NCBI GenBank assembly: GCA_034113365.1
Contig: JAXEXP010000074.1
Span: forward strand, 1-18,884
Origin: Spyradocola sp034113365
Lineage (GTDB): Bacteria; Bacillota; Clostridia; Christensenellales; UBA1750
Direction of reading: 5' to 3'
DNA: 18,884 bases
Shown: positions 1-6,931 of the stretch, in pieces
Position numbering within the stretch: the first letter of the stretch is position 1
Layout of the letters: every line of letters begins with the position of its first letter
Made by a program: the position numbers and the translations under genes
Notes under the pieces: generated by a model
Database searches by the model: none
What the model saw: the letters and a program-made list of their open reading frames with translations, nothing else
What the model was told of the DNA's origin: nothing

Positions 1-1
1 G

Positions 2-868
2 GCGCGGTGGGTGCAGCCGGTGTCCACCTCCTTCCGCGGGCACGAGATCTGGGAGCTGCCGCCCAACGGGCAGGGCATGACGGCGCTGATCGCGCTGAAC
101 ATATTCGAGGCGCTGGACGCGAAGGGCGCCGATGCGGTGGAGAAGCTGCACCTGGAGATGGAGGCCATCAAGCTGGCGTTCGCGGACGCGCTGCACTACA
201 TCGCGGACCCCAAGTTCATGCGTTTGCCGGTGGAGGCGCTGCTGAGCAAGGAATACGCGGCGCAGCGCGCGGCGCTGGTGACGGACCGGGCGGAAGTGTA
301 CGCGCCGGGAAAGCCCATGCACGGCGACACGGTGTATTTCTGCTGCGCGGACGGGCAGGGCAACAGCATCTCCATGATCCAGAGCCTGTACCAGGGCTTT
401 GGGTCGGGGGTGTACGTCCCGGGCACGGGCATCTGCCTGCAGGACCGCGGCGCGTGCTTTTCGATGCAGGCGGGGCACGCCAACGAGGTGGGGCCGCGCA
501 AGTACCCGTACCACACCATCATACCGGGGTTCCTGACGCGCGGCGGCGAGCCGGTAGGGCCGTTTGGCATCATGGGCGGGTACATGCAGCCGCAGGCGCA
601 CATGCAGGCCATGATCCGGCTGCTGGACGAGGGTGTCAACCCGCAGGCCGCGCTGGACGCGCCGCGCTTCTGCTGGACGGAGGGGCTGAAGTTTGACGTG
701 GAGCCCACGTTCAACCCGGCGGTGCTGGACGCGCTGCGCCGCAGGGGGCACGAGCTGAACATCGTCTCCGGCGGGCAGTACGGCCGCGGGCAGATGATCC
801 TGCGCGACGGCGACAGCTGGGTCGGCGCGACGGAGCCGCGTGCGGATGGGTCGGCTATTGGGTACTGA
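2..868 (+). CDS. Gamma-glutamyltransferase-like protein, C-terminal part (5' end cut by window)
   Basis: The reading frame is open from the left edge, so the true start lies outside. What remains covers the end of the large subunit and all of the small subunit of the gamma-glutamyltranspeptidase (Ntn-hydrolase) fold. The segment LPPNGQGMTALIALNIFE matches the family PP-SGG-LNILE region. The stretch HGDTVYFCCADGQGNSIS matches the self-cleavage site, making the Thr encoded at 329-331 the likely nucleophile. GFGSGVYVPGTGICLQDRG and LDAPRFCWTEG are further family signatures. The family transfers or hydrolyses gamma-glutamyl groups, for example from glutathione. The usual TTH after the cleavage site is TVY here, as in YwrD-like divergent members, so substrate and even autoprocessing are uncertain. 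The methyltransferase gene begins 15 bases after the stop, so the two are probably cotranscribed. Confidence 0.9.
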   Translation, partial: ARWVQPVSTSFRGHEIWELPPNGQGMTALIALNIFEALDAKGADAVEKLHLEMEAIKLAFADALHYIADPKFMRLPVEALLSKEYAAQRAALVTDRAEVYAPGKPMHGDTVYFCCADGQGNSISMIQSLYQGFGSGVYVPGTGICLQDRGACFSMQAGHANEVGPRKYPYHTIIPGFLTRGGEPVGPFGIMGGYMQPQAHMQAMIRLLDEGVNPQAALDAPRFCWTEGLKFDVEPTFNPAVLDALRRRGHELNIVSGGQYGRGQMILRDGDSWVGATEPRADGSAIGY

Positions 869-883
869 GGAGGTGTGCAGGAG

Positions 884-1618
884 ATGAAGGAGAATCGTTA
901 CGACGATCCGGTGTTTTTTGAGAAGTATGCCCGCATGGCGCGCTCGCGGAAGGGGCTTGCGGGCGCGGGGGAGTGGCAGACGCTGAAGGCGCTGCTGCCC
1001 GACTTTGCGGGCAGGCGGGTGGTGGATCTGGGCTGCGGCTATGGTTGGCACTGCGCGTGGGCGGCAGAGCACGGCGCGAGGAGCGTGCTGGGCGTGGACG
1101 TTTCCGCGCGGATGCTGGAGGTGGCGCAGGAGCGGAACGCAGCGCCCTGCATTGAATACCGCCGGTGCGCAATGGAGGATCTGGAGCTGCCGGAGGGGTG
1201 CGCGGACGTAGTGCTCAGCTCGCTGGCGCTGCACTATGTGCGCGATTACGAGGCGTTGATGGCGCGCATCGCGAAGTGGCTGGCGCCGGGCGGGGTGCTG
1301 GTGTTCTCGGTGGAGCATCCGGTGTTCACGGCGCAGGGGCCGCAGGACTGGGTGTACCGGGAGGATGGTTCCATTGCGCACTTTCCGGTGGACGACTACT
1401 TCATCGAGGGGCCGCGCGACGCGGTGTTTCTGGGCGAGCACGTCGTGAAATACCATCGGACGCTGACGACCTGTCTTGCGGCGGTCACGCGCGCGGGGCT
1501 TGTGCTGCGTGAGGTCAGGGAACCGCAGCCGCCGGAGGAGATGATGAGCATGGAAGGCATGCGCGACGAGCTGCGGCGGCCCATGATGCTGATCGTGCGT
1601 GCGGAAAAACCGTTGTAA
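884..1618 (+). CDS. Class I SAM-dependent methyltransferase
   Basis: The 244-residue product has a Rossmann-type methyltransferase core. Motif I is VVDLGCGYGWH (about residues 46-56), followed by the acidic VLGVDVSARML, the motif-II-like ADVVLSSLALHYV and the LAPGGVLVFSVEHP segment. This order matches the Methyltransf_11/25 group, which uses S-adenosylmethionine on small molecules; the substrate is not readable from sequence. I chose ATG 884 because GAGGAGG at 867-873 is correctly spaced for it, whereas the in-frame GTG at 875 sits directly on that RBS. It follows the GGT-like gene closely and is probably in the same transcript. The 3' end runs into a strong hairpin at 1627-1656. Confidence 0.88.
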   Translation: MKENRYDDPVFFEKYARMARSRKGLAGAGEWQTLKALLPDFAGRRVVDLGCGYGWHCAWAAEHGARSVLGVDVSARMLEVAQERNAAPCIEYRRCAMEDLELPEGCADVVLSSLALHYVRDYEALMARIAKWLAPGGVLVFSVEHPVFTAQGPQDWVYREDGSIAHFPVDDYFIEGPRDAVFLGEHVVKYHRTLTTCLAAVTRAGLVLREVREPQPPEEMMSMEGMRDELRRPMMLIVRAEKPL

Positions 1619-1626
1619 AGAAACAG

Positions 1627-1656
1627 AGCCCCTTCCCTGAGAGGTGGGAAGGGGCT
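1627..1656. terminator. Bidirectional hairpin between convergent genes
   Basis: A perfect 11-bp stem (AGCCCCTTCCC with GGGAAGGGGCT) encloses an 8-base loop. It lies between the methyltransferase (plus) and the CHAP lipoprotein region (minus). The plus side lacks a clear T run, while the minus side continues into CTGTTTCTTT, so termination is better supported for the minus-strand transcript. Confidence 0.6.
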
Positions 1657-1680
1657 GCGGTATACGGTTGGGGGGCAGCG

Positions 1681-1763
1681 GGACGTTATAGCCCCGGATG
1701 CTGCGCTTTATGAGGAAGTCGAGGACATGGACTGGTGGAGACGCCCTTCCGGTTGGCCTCGAA
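1681..1763 (-). pseudogene. Decayed duplicate of the 3' end of the CHAP lipoprotein gene
   Basis: This intergenic stretch aligns collinearly and in the same orientation with about 1868-1981, the C-terminal coding end of the neighbouring CHAP gene. Shared blocks include GCTGCGCTT, GAGGAAGTC, AGGACATGGACTGG and ACGCCCTTCC followed by GTTGGCCTC. Relative to the intact gene it carries a deletion of about 25 bases after ACTGG, smaller gaps and several substitutions that break the frame. It is best explained as the tail of a second, lost copy of the gene, or a tandem partial duplication. It is not expressible as protein. Confidence 0.75.
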
Positions 1764-1781
1764 GAAGCAGATTCAATTCTG

Positions 1782-1815
1782 CATTATTCACCAGCGAAGC
1801 GACTTCATTATTCAC
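1782..1815. repeat. Short direct repeat CATTATTCAC x2 in an AT-rich spacer
   Basis: The decamer CATTATTCAC occurs at 1782-1791 and 1806-1815, 14 bases apart, just after a small hairpin (GCAGA/TCTGC, 1767-1782). The spacer is much more AT-rich than its surroundings and separates the decayed CHAP duplicate from the intact gene. No function is assigned; it may mark the duplication junction. Confidence 0.4.
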
Positions 1816-1849
1816 TGCTTACTTGGGGCTCTGGTGTGTGGGTTGAGGG

Positions 1850-2800
1850 TCAGCGGTAGAGGTTGAGGGGGACGATGTAGCCCTTGACGCTGCGCTTCTT
1901 GAGGAAGTCGGTATAGGACATGGACTGGAGGATGCCGTCCCAAGGGTCGAGGCTGGAGGGGACGCCCTTCCAGTTGGCCTCAGAGTAGTAGACGGTGACG
2001 GGCTCGCCGTCGACGTACTCGACGTCCTCGATGTAGAGCACGTGACCGGCGGTCTGGCTGCTGGTACACACGGCGATGGAATGGGGATAGATGTGCTCCG
2101 CGCCGTCGGAGACGAAGATGCCTGCGGCGAGGCAGCCGTCGATCTCGCGATAGGAGGAAGCGTCGGCGGTGGGGTTCTGCTCCTTCCAGACGGTGCGCAG
2201 CCAGTCGCGGGTGCCGCCCAGCCAGGTGACGGCGTTGCCCATGCCGCCCAGCGCGATGCCGTTGTCCTCGTAGAAGCGGCCGAATGCGTACCAGGTACAC
2301 TGGCCGGTGGTGTAGGGGTTGAGGCCGCCGTCGTCGGTGTGCAGATAGGGATAGGTCAGCGCGCCGGAGGCGTCGGTGATGGTGCACAGGCGGTGGGCGC
2401 GGGCCTCGTCGTAGGCGTCGTTCCAGATGGTCTGGCCGTCCCAGGCCTGGGAGGCGAGCGCCTCGTAGGGCGAGGGGATGCGCGTGGCGCTGTAAAGCGA
2501 GGCAAAGGCGCGATAGGCCTCGTCGCTGCCCGCCGCAAGGTCGGCAAGCTCGTCCGTCAGGTCGCGCGCCTGCTGGGTGAGCTCGTCTGCAAGGTCGTCC
2601 ATTTCGCGGTTGACCTGCTCCTCCAGCTCGTCCATGGACTGCTGGTAGGCCTCGTCGAGCTCGTCCAGCTCGCTCTGGGACAGGCCTGCGTCGCGCAGGA
2701 TGCCGCCAAAGAGTTTACTGGGCTTGAAGGAACAGCCCGACGTCAGGATGAGGGCGAGCAGCAGCAGGAGCGCAAGTGCGATTTTGAGCGTGCGTCGCAT
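1850..2800 (-). CDS. CHAP-domain (cysteine amidase/peptidase) lipoprotein
   Basis: The 316-residue product starts with a lysine/arginine-flanked hydrophobic signal and a lipobox ending LTSGC (Cys23), so it should be lipid-anchored outside the membrane. Residues about 40-88 are Glu/Asp/Leu/Gln-rich and look like a coiled coil. The C-terminal half is a CHAP domain: GQCTWYAFGRFY holds the catalytic Cys168, TAGHVLYIEDV the His253, and YYSEANW the polar third residue. CHAP enzymes cut peptidoglycan cross-bridges or stem amide bonds, so cell-wall remodelling is likely. ATG 2800 has GGAGA seven bases upstream and a good promoter at 2840-2868. A degraded copy of its 3' end lies at 1681-1763. Confidence 0.88.
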   Translation of the reverse strand: MRRTLKIALALLLLLALILTSGCSFKPSKLFGGILRDAGLSQSELDELDEAYQQSMDELEEQVNREMDDLADELTQQARDLTDELADLAAGSDEAYRAFASLYSATRIPSPYEALASQAWDGQTIWNDAYDEARAHRLCTITDASGALTYPYLHTDDGGLNPYTTGQCTWYAFGRFYEDNGIALGGMGNAVTWLGGTRDWLRTVWKEQNPTADASSYREIDGCLAAGIFVSDGAEHIYPHSIAVCTSSQTAGHVLYIEDVEYVDGEPVTVYYSEANWKGVPSSLDPWDGILQSMSYTDFLKKRSVKGYIVPLNLYR

Positions 2801-2839
2801 GGGATCATCTCCATTTCATGGGTATTGCATTCGTTTTTG

Positions 2840-2868
2840 AGTATAGCGCAGGCGGCGCGGAATGGCAA
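2840..2868 (-). promoter_or_regulatory. Promoter of the CHAP lipoprotein gene
   Basis: Read on the minus strand, -35 is TTGCCA (2868-2863) and -10 is TATACT (2845-2840), separated by exactly 17 bases. It lies about 40 bases upstream of ATG 2800 and is divergent from the ABC operon promoter. Confidence 0.7.
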
Positions 2869-2915
2869 TGCTTTGTTACGATTTGGAAAATTTAGTGATT
2901 TAGCATGATAAAGCG

Positions 2916-2944
2916 TTGACAGGGAGAAGCGGATGTGGTATGAT
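2916..2944 (+). promoter_or_regulatory. Strong sigma-A-type promoter of the amino acid ABC operon
   Basis: A consensus -35 TTGACA (2916-2921) and -10 TATGAT (2939-2944) are separated by 17 bases. The predicted leader is about 50 bases and contains a small hairpin (GATCGG/CCGGTC, 2954-2970) just before the RBS GAGGTAGGAG. No T-box or riboswitch fits in this short leader. Confidence 0.8.
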
Positions 2945-2997
2945 AGCTGCATCGATCGGGGGAACCGGTCAGAAACGATGGAAATGAGGTAGGAGTT

Positions 2998-3831
2998 ATG
3001 AAAAGGATACTGGTCGCACTGCTGGCTGTTGTGATGATCCTGAGCTGCACCGCCTGCTCGGGCGGACAGACGAAGGATCGCCTGGCGCAGATCAAGGAAA
3101 AGGGCTACATTGAGATGGTGACGGAGCCCTACTTCGCACCCAACGAGTTCATCGACCCCACCAAGACGGGCGACGACAAGTACGTGGGCCTGGACATTGA
3201 GCTGGGCAAGTACATCGCCGAGAAGATCGGCGTGGAGCTGAAGATCGTGCCGCTGGAGTTCAACGCCGTGCAGGCGGGCATCGTGGACGGCAAGTACGAC
3301 ATGGCGATCTCGGCCATGGCCTACTCGCCCACCCGCGCCGAGGCCATGAAGATGAGCAACGTCTATCAGGCCAGCAGCGACGGCTACGGCTTCCTGTGCC
3401 GCAAGGAGGACACGGAGAAGTACACTTCCATTGAGTCGCTCAAGGACGCGGTAGTCATCACGCAGTCGGGCTCCGTGCAGGAATCGCTGTTCAATGACCA
3501 GATCGGCAAGGACAACGTCAAGGAGTTCAAGCTGGTGTCCTCCATGACCGACGGCTACCTGGCCGTGGCGGAGAACAAGGCGGATGTGTGCATCTGCGCG
3601 ATCGGCTCGGCCGATCTGTACGCCGAGGCCAACGGCGGCCTGGACACCCCCGACTTCCTGCTGGAGGTGGACCCCAACATGAACGGCACCGTGGTCGCCA
3701 TGCCCAAGGAGGGCAGCGACAGCCTGTGCGAGGTCGTCAACCAGTGCATCGCGGAGCTCAACGCCGAGGGCAAGATCGAGCAGTGGGACGCGGAGTACAA
3801 GGCCTACGCCAAGCAGCTGGGCATCGAGTAA
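2998..3831 (+). CDS. Amino acid ABC transporter substrate-binding lipoprotein
   Basis: The 277-residue product begins with a short signal peptide and a lipobox ending SCTAC, so Cys20 (less likely Cys17) is the lipidation site. The rest is a family 3 solute-binding protein (SBP_bac_3, polar amino acid type): VGLDIELGKYIAEKIG and FNAVQAGIVDGKYDMAISAM are the typical first-lobe motifs, then AVVITQSGSVQESLF and a C-terminal CIAELNAEGKIEQWDAEY. It captures a polar amino acid or related small molecule outside the cell and hands it to the permease encoded next. The start has a strong RBS (GAGGTAGGAG). It is first in a four-gene operon. Confidence 0.93.
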   Translation: MKRILVALLAVVMILSCTACSGGQTKDRLAQIKEKGYIEMVTEPYFAPNEFIDPTKTGDDKYVGLDIELGKYIAEKIGVELKIVPLEFNAVQAGIVDGKYDMAISAMAYSPTRAEAMKMSNVYQASSDGYGFLCRKEDTEKYTSIESLKDAVVITQSGSVQESLFNDQIGKDNVKEFKLVSSMTDGYLAVAENKADVCICAIGSADLYAEANGGLDTPDFLLEVDPNMNGTVVAMPKEGSDSLCEVVNQCIAELNAEGKIEQWDAEYKAYAKQLGIE

Positions 3832-3875
3832 GCGGCGCATAGAGAAAAGAATCAGGGTAGGAGTATTGAGCGACA

Positions 3876-4538
3876 ATGGATAAGATCATCGGACTGCTGG
3901 AAAAGTATTTTCCAATGTATCTGGAAGGTCTGTGGGGGACGCTGTGGCTCTCCGCCGTGACCGTGGTGCTGGGCACGGTGCTGGGCATGTTCGTGGCGCT
4001 GCTGCGCATGGGCAAGATCAAGGTGTTCAAATGGATCGCGGATGCGTACATTGAGGTGCTCAGAGGCACTCCTACCCTGCTTCAGCTGTACTTTTTCTGG
4101 ATCGGGCTGCCCAAGCTGCTGCCCTTCCTGAACCTGAGCGACACGATGTGCATACTGGTGGCCATGACGGTCAACGCGTCGGCCTACATCAGCGAGATCA
4201 TCCGCGCGGGCATTGGCGCGGTGGATCGTGGGCAGTGGGAGGCTGCGCGCAGCATCGGGCTTAGCGAGGTGCACGTGATGACGCACGTGATCCTGCCGCA
4301 GGCGGTCAAGAACATACTGCCCGCGCTGTGCAACGAGTTCATCTCCACCATCAAGGGCACGTCGCTGGCGTCGGTGTTCTTCGTGGGCGAGCTGATGACA
4401 TCCTACAAGACGGTTGCCTCGGCGACCTTCCTGCAGATGCAGTCGCTGCTGATCGCCGGCGTGATCTACTTTACCATCACCTTTACGCTGTCCAAGCTGC
4501 TGAAGATTCTGGAAAGGAGGCTGACCGTCAGTGACTGA
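3876..4538 (+). CDS. Amino acid ABC transporter permease (HisM/GlnP type)
   Basis: The 220-residue integral membrane protein has about five hydrophobic segments, typical length for the His/Glu/Gln permease family. VLRGTPTLLQLYFFW (about 61-75) is the family signature, and the EAA coupling loop that contacts the ATPase is EAARSIGLSEVHVMTHVILP (about 122-141). It forms the membrane channel of the importer, probably as a homodimer because no second permease gene is present. The RBS is TAGGAG at 3858-3863, slightly distant from ATG 3876. Its stop overlaps the GTG start of the ATPase gene (GTGACTGA), which indicates translational coupling. Confidence 0.93.
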   Translation: MDKIIGLLEKYFPMYLEGLWGTLWLSAVTVVLGTVLGMFVALLRMGKIKVFKWIADAYIEVLRGTPTLLQLYFFWIGLPKLLPFLNLSDTMCILVAMTVNASAYISEIIRAGIGAVDRGQWEAARSIGLSEVHVMTHVILPQAVKNILPALCNEFISTIKGTSLASVFFVGELMTSYKTVASATFLQMQSLLIAGVIYFTITFTLSKLLKILERRLTVSD

Positions 4539-5268
4539 CAACATCATTCTTCGCACGGAGGACCTCCACAAGAGCTTTGGCAAGCTGGAGGTATTGAAGG
4601 GCATTTCCACCACCATCCGCAAGGGCGAGGTGGTGTCCATCATCGGGCCGTCGGGCGGCGGCAAGTCCACATTCCTGCGGTGCCTGAACCTGCTGGAGGA
4701 GCCCACCAGCGGCAAGGTGTACTTCAAGGAGGAGGACATCACCGACAAGAAGGTGAGCAACGCCAAGTTCCGCCAGTCCATCGGCATGGTGTTCCAGAAC
4801 TTCAACGTGTTCCCCAACATGACGGTGCTGGAGAACGTGACGCTGGCGCCCACGCTGGAGAAGAAGATCCCCAGGGCGCAGGCGAGGGAAGAGGCGATGG
4901 CGCTGCTGACGCGCGTGGGGCTGGCCGACAAGGCGGACGAGTATCCGCGCAAGCTGTCCGGCGGCCAGAAGCAGAGGCTGGCCATCGTGCGCGCGATGGC
5001 GATGCACCCTGAGGTGATGCTGTTTGACGAGCCGACCTCGGCGCTGGACCCTGAGATGGTCAAGGAGGTGCTCAGCGTCATCGAGGATCTGACGCGCAGC
5101 GGCATGACGGTGCTGATCGTGACGCACGAGATGGGCTTTGCCCGCGAGGTGTCCGACCGCGTGCTGTTCATCTGCGACGGCATCATCAAGGAGGAGGGCA
5201 GCCCCGATCAGATCTTTACCTGCCCGCACGACCCGGCGACCATCAAATTCCTGAGCATGGTATTGTAA
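4531..5268 (+). CDS. Amino acid ABC transporter ATP-binding protein (GlnQ/HisP type)
   Basis: The 245-residue ATPase has all expected motifs: Walker A GPSGGGKST (39-47), Q-loop MVFQNFNVFPN with Gln89, signature LSGGQKQRLAI (142-152), Walker B VMLFDEP (162-168), D-loop SALDPE and the switch His199 in VTHEMGFA. It powers the importer formed with the two preceding genes. Translation starts at GTG 4531 inside the end of the permease gene, with GGAAAGGAGG ten bases upstream. The M20 amidohydrolase gene follows after 74 bases with no visible terminator, so the operon likely continues. Confidence 0.95.
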   Translation: MTDNIILRTEDLHKSFGKLEVLKGISTTIRKGEVVSIIGPSGGGKSTFLRCLNLLEEPTSGKVYFKEEDITDKKVSNAKFRQSIGMVFQNFNVFPNMTVLENVTLAPTLEKKIPRAQAREEAMALLTRVGLADKADEYPRKLSGGQKQRLAIVRAMAMHPEVMLFDEPTSALDPEMVKEVLSVIEDLTRSGMTVLIVTHEMGFAREVSDRVLFICDGIIKEEGSPDQIFTCPHDPATIKFLSMVL

Positions 5269-5342
5269 ATGCGGCCGCGTGTGTGGTATTGTAGTAGGTG
5301 AGGAGCGATCGGCGCGGAAAGCCGTGAAAAAGGAGGGTGCAC

Positions 5343-6785
5343 ATGACGCAGATCGAACAGATCAAGAAACTCATCGCGGACAAGGCGGACGTGACCAAGC
5401 GTCTGGCCAGCGAGATTTGGAGCTACGCGGAGCTCTCTTATGAGGAGACGAAATCAGCAGGGGCGCTGATGGAGGCGCTGGGGGCCGAGGGCTTTGCCAT
5501 TCAGGACAACATCGCGGACATCCCCACGGCGTTTACCGCCACCTACTCGGTGGGCTCGGGCAAGCCCGTGGTGGGCCTGCTGGCCGAGTACGACGCGCTG
5601 GACGGGCTGTCGCAGAAGGCGGCCAGCGCCACCGAGGAGCCGGTGGTGGCCGGCGGTGCGGGGCATGGCTGCGGCCACAACCTGATCGGCGCGGGCGCGT
5701 TTGCGGCGGCCGTGGCGCTGAAGGACTACATGGCCGAGCACAAGGTGGACGGCACGGTGATCTTCTTTGGCTGCCCGGCCGAGGAGGGCGCGGGCTCCAA
5801 GCAGTTCATCGCGCGCGCGGGCTGCTTTGACGACGTGGACTTTGCCTACACCTGGCATCCGGGCACCATCAACGAGGTGGGCTCGAATGGCGATGTGGCC
5901 ATCATGGGCGCGAACTTCGTGTTCGACGGCGTGGCCTCGCACGCGGGCGGCGCGCCGCACCTGGGCCGCAGCGCGCTGGACGCCTGCGAGCTGATGAACA
6001 TCGGCTGCAACTACCTGCGCGAGCACATGATCGACGAGGCGCGCATCCACTACGCGTACTCCGATCCGGGCGGCACAGCGCCCAACGTGGTGCAGAGCCA
6101 CGCGGTGATCAAGTACGAGGTGCGCGCGCCGAAGGTCAGCCAGGTGCAGGAGCTGTTCACCCGCGTGGTGGACGTGGCCAAGGGCGCCGCGCTGATGACG
6201 GGCACCAAGATGCACTACGAGATCACGATGGCGTTCTCCGACTACTACGCCAACCGCACGCTGGGCGTGCTGGTGGACGAGTGCATGCGCGAGCTGGGCG
6301 CGCCGGAGTGGACGGAGGAGGATTACCAGCTGGCGGCGCAGTTCCTGCGCACCTACCCGCGCTCGACGCTGGTGGGCATCAAGGAGAACCTGACGGAATA
6401 CTTTGACGCCGACCAGGTGGAGAAGGAGCTGGAGAAGCCGCTGGACAAGATCATTCACCCCTTCAACCCCAAGGAGACGCGCTACCACTCCGGTTCCACG
6501 GACGTGGGCGACGTGGGCTATGCGACGCCGACGGTGTCGCTCAACATCGCCACGGCGTGCCTGGGCAACGTGGGGCACTCCTGGCAGAACACCGCGTTCT
6601 CCTGCTCGGCCGTCGGCATGAAGGGCATGCTGCGCGCCGCGGAGGTGCTGACGCTGGCTTCGCTGCGCACCATGGAGCGGCCGGAGCTGATCGAGAAGGC
6701 CAAGGAGGAGCTCAAGCGCAAGAACGGCGGCAAGTACACCTGCCCGCTGCCCGATTACGTGGTGCCGCCCATCGGCAGATATTGA
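5343..6785 (+). CDS. AbgB-like M20 family amidohydrolase
   Basis: The 480-residue product matches the M20D metallopeptidase group and most resembles p-aminobenzoyl-glutamate hydrolase subunit B (E. coli AbgB is close to the same length). Shared features are LAEYDALDGLSQ, the metal site GAGHGCGHNL (Cys110, His112), CPAEEGAGSK (Glu147/148), TWHPG (His172), PHLGRSALDA, STDVGDV (about 386-392), GHSWQ (His412) and the ending YTCPLPDYVVPP. Such enzymes hydrolyse an amide bond between an acyl or aryl group and an amino acid. No AbgA partner is visible here. ATG 5343 is preferred over GTG 5337 because GTG lies within the AAGGAGGG RBS. As the last gene of the transporter operon it probably processes the imported substrate. 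Confidence 0.88.
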   Translation: MTQIEQIKKLIADKADVTKRLASEIWSYAELSYEETKSAGALMEALGAEGFAIQDNIADIPTAFTATYSVGSGKPVVGLLAEYDALDGLSQKAASATEEPVVAGGAGHGCGHNLIGAGAFAAAVALKDYMAEHKVDGTVIFFGCPAEEGAGSKQFIARAGCFDDVDFAYTWHPGTINEVGSNGDVAIMGANFVFDGVASHAGGAPHLGRSALDACELMNIGCNYLREHMIDEARIHYAYSDPGGTAPNVVQSHAVIKYEVRAPKVSQVQELFTRVVDVAKGAALMTGTKMHYEITMAFSDYYANRTLGVLVDECMRELGAPEWTEEDYQLAAQFLRTYPRSTLVGIKENLTEYFDADQVEKELEKPLDKIIHPFNPKETRYHSGSTDVGDVGYATPTVSLNIATACLGNVGHSWQNTAFSCSAVGMKGMLRAAEVLTLASLRTMERPELIEKAKEELKRKNGGKYTCPLPDYVVPPIGRY

Positions 6786-6811
6786 TCTAACAAGTGAATT
6801 GAGCGAAAAAT

Positions 6812-6853
6812 GCCGCCCTGTCCGGGAAAATCTACCGGATGGGGCGGCTTTTT
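6812..6853. terminator. Bidirectional rho-independent terminator
   Basis: GCCGCCC and CCGG in the left arm pair with CCGG and GGGCGGC in the right arm (6812-6848), followed by TTTTT on plus. On minus the stem is followed by A then TTTTT, from the A run at 6806-6810. It ends the transporter/amidohydrolase operon and the convergent dehydrogenase transcript. Confidence 0.85.
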
Positions 6854-6861
6854 GTGCTATG

Positions 6862-6925
6862 GCGGACACCTCATCAGTCGCCTGCGGCGACAGCTTCCCC
6901 TCAAGGGGAAGCCAAAGGAGGGGAT
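6862..6925. repeat. Intergenic REP-like palindromic element with two hairpins
   Basis: The stretch contains two perfect back-to-back hairpins: GTCGCC-TGC-GGCGAC (6877-6891) and GCTTCCCC-TCAA-GGGGAAGC (6893-6912). They are flanked by ACACCTCATCA and CCAAAGGAGGGG. It resembles a short palindromic repeat type I recall from intergenic regions of gut Clostridia (CTCATCAGTC...GACAGCTTCCCC...). It lies between the terminator and the end of the dehydrogenase gene and contains no gene. Only one copy is in this window, so repeat status rests on recall. Confidence 0.55.
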
Positions 6926-6931
6926 GCTGTA

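Noticed and set aside
2743..3876. Long antisense ORF opposite the substrate-binding protein gene
   Set aside because: A shadow of a GC-rich coding gene; the plus-strand protein has a lipobox, family motifs, RBS and promoter. Similar long shadows opposite the ATPase, M20, GH5 and GH3 genes were dropped for the same reason.
5269..5342. Internal promoter before the M20 gene
   Set aside because: TATTGT is present but no matching -35 is convincing; cotranscription with the ABC genes is simpler.
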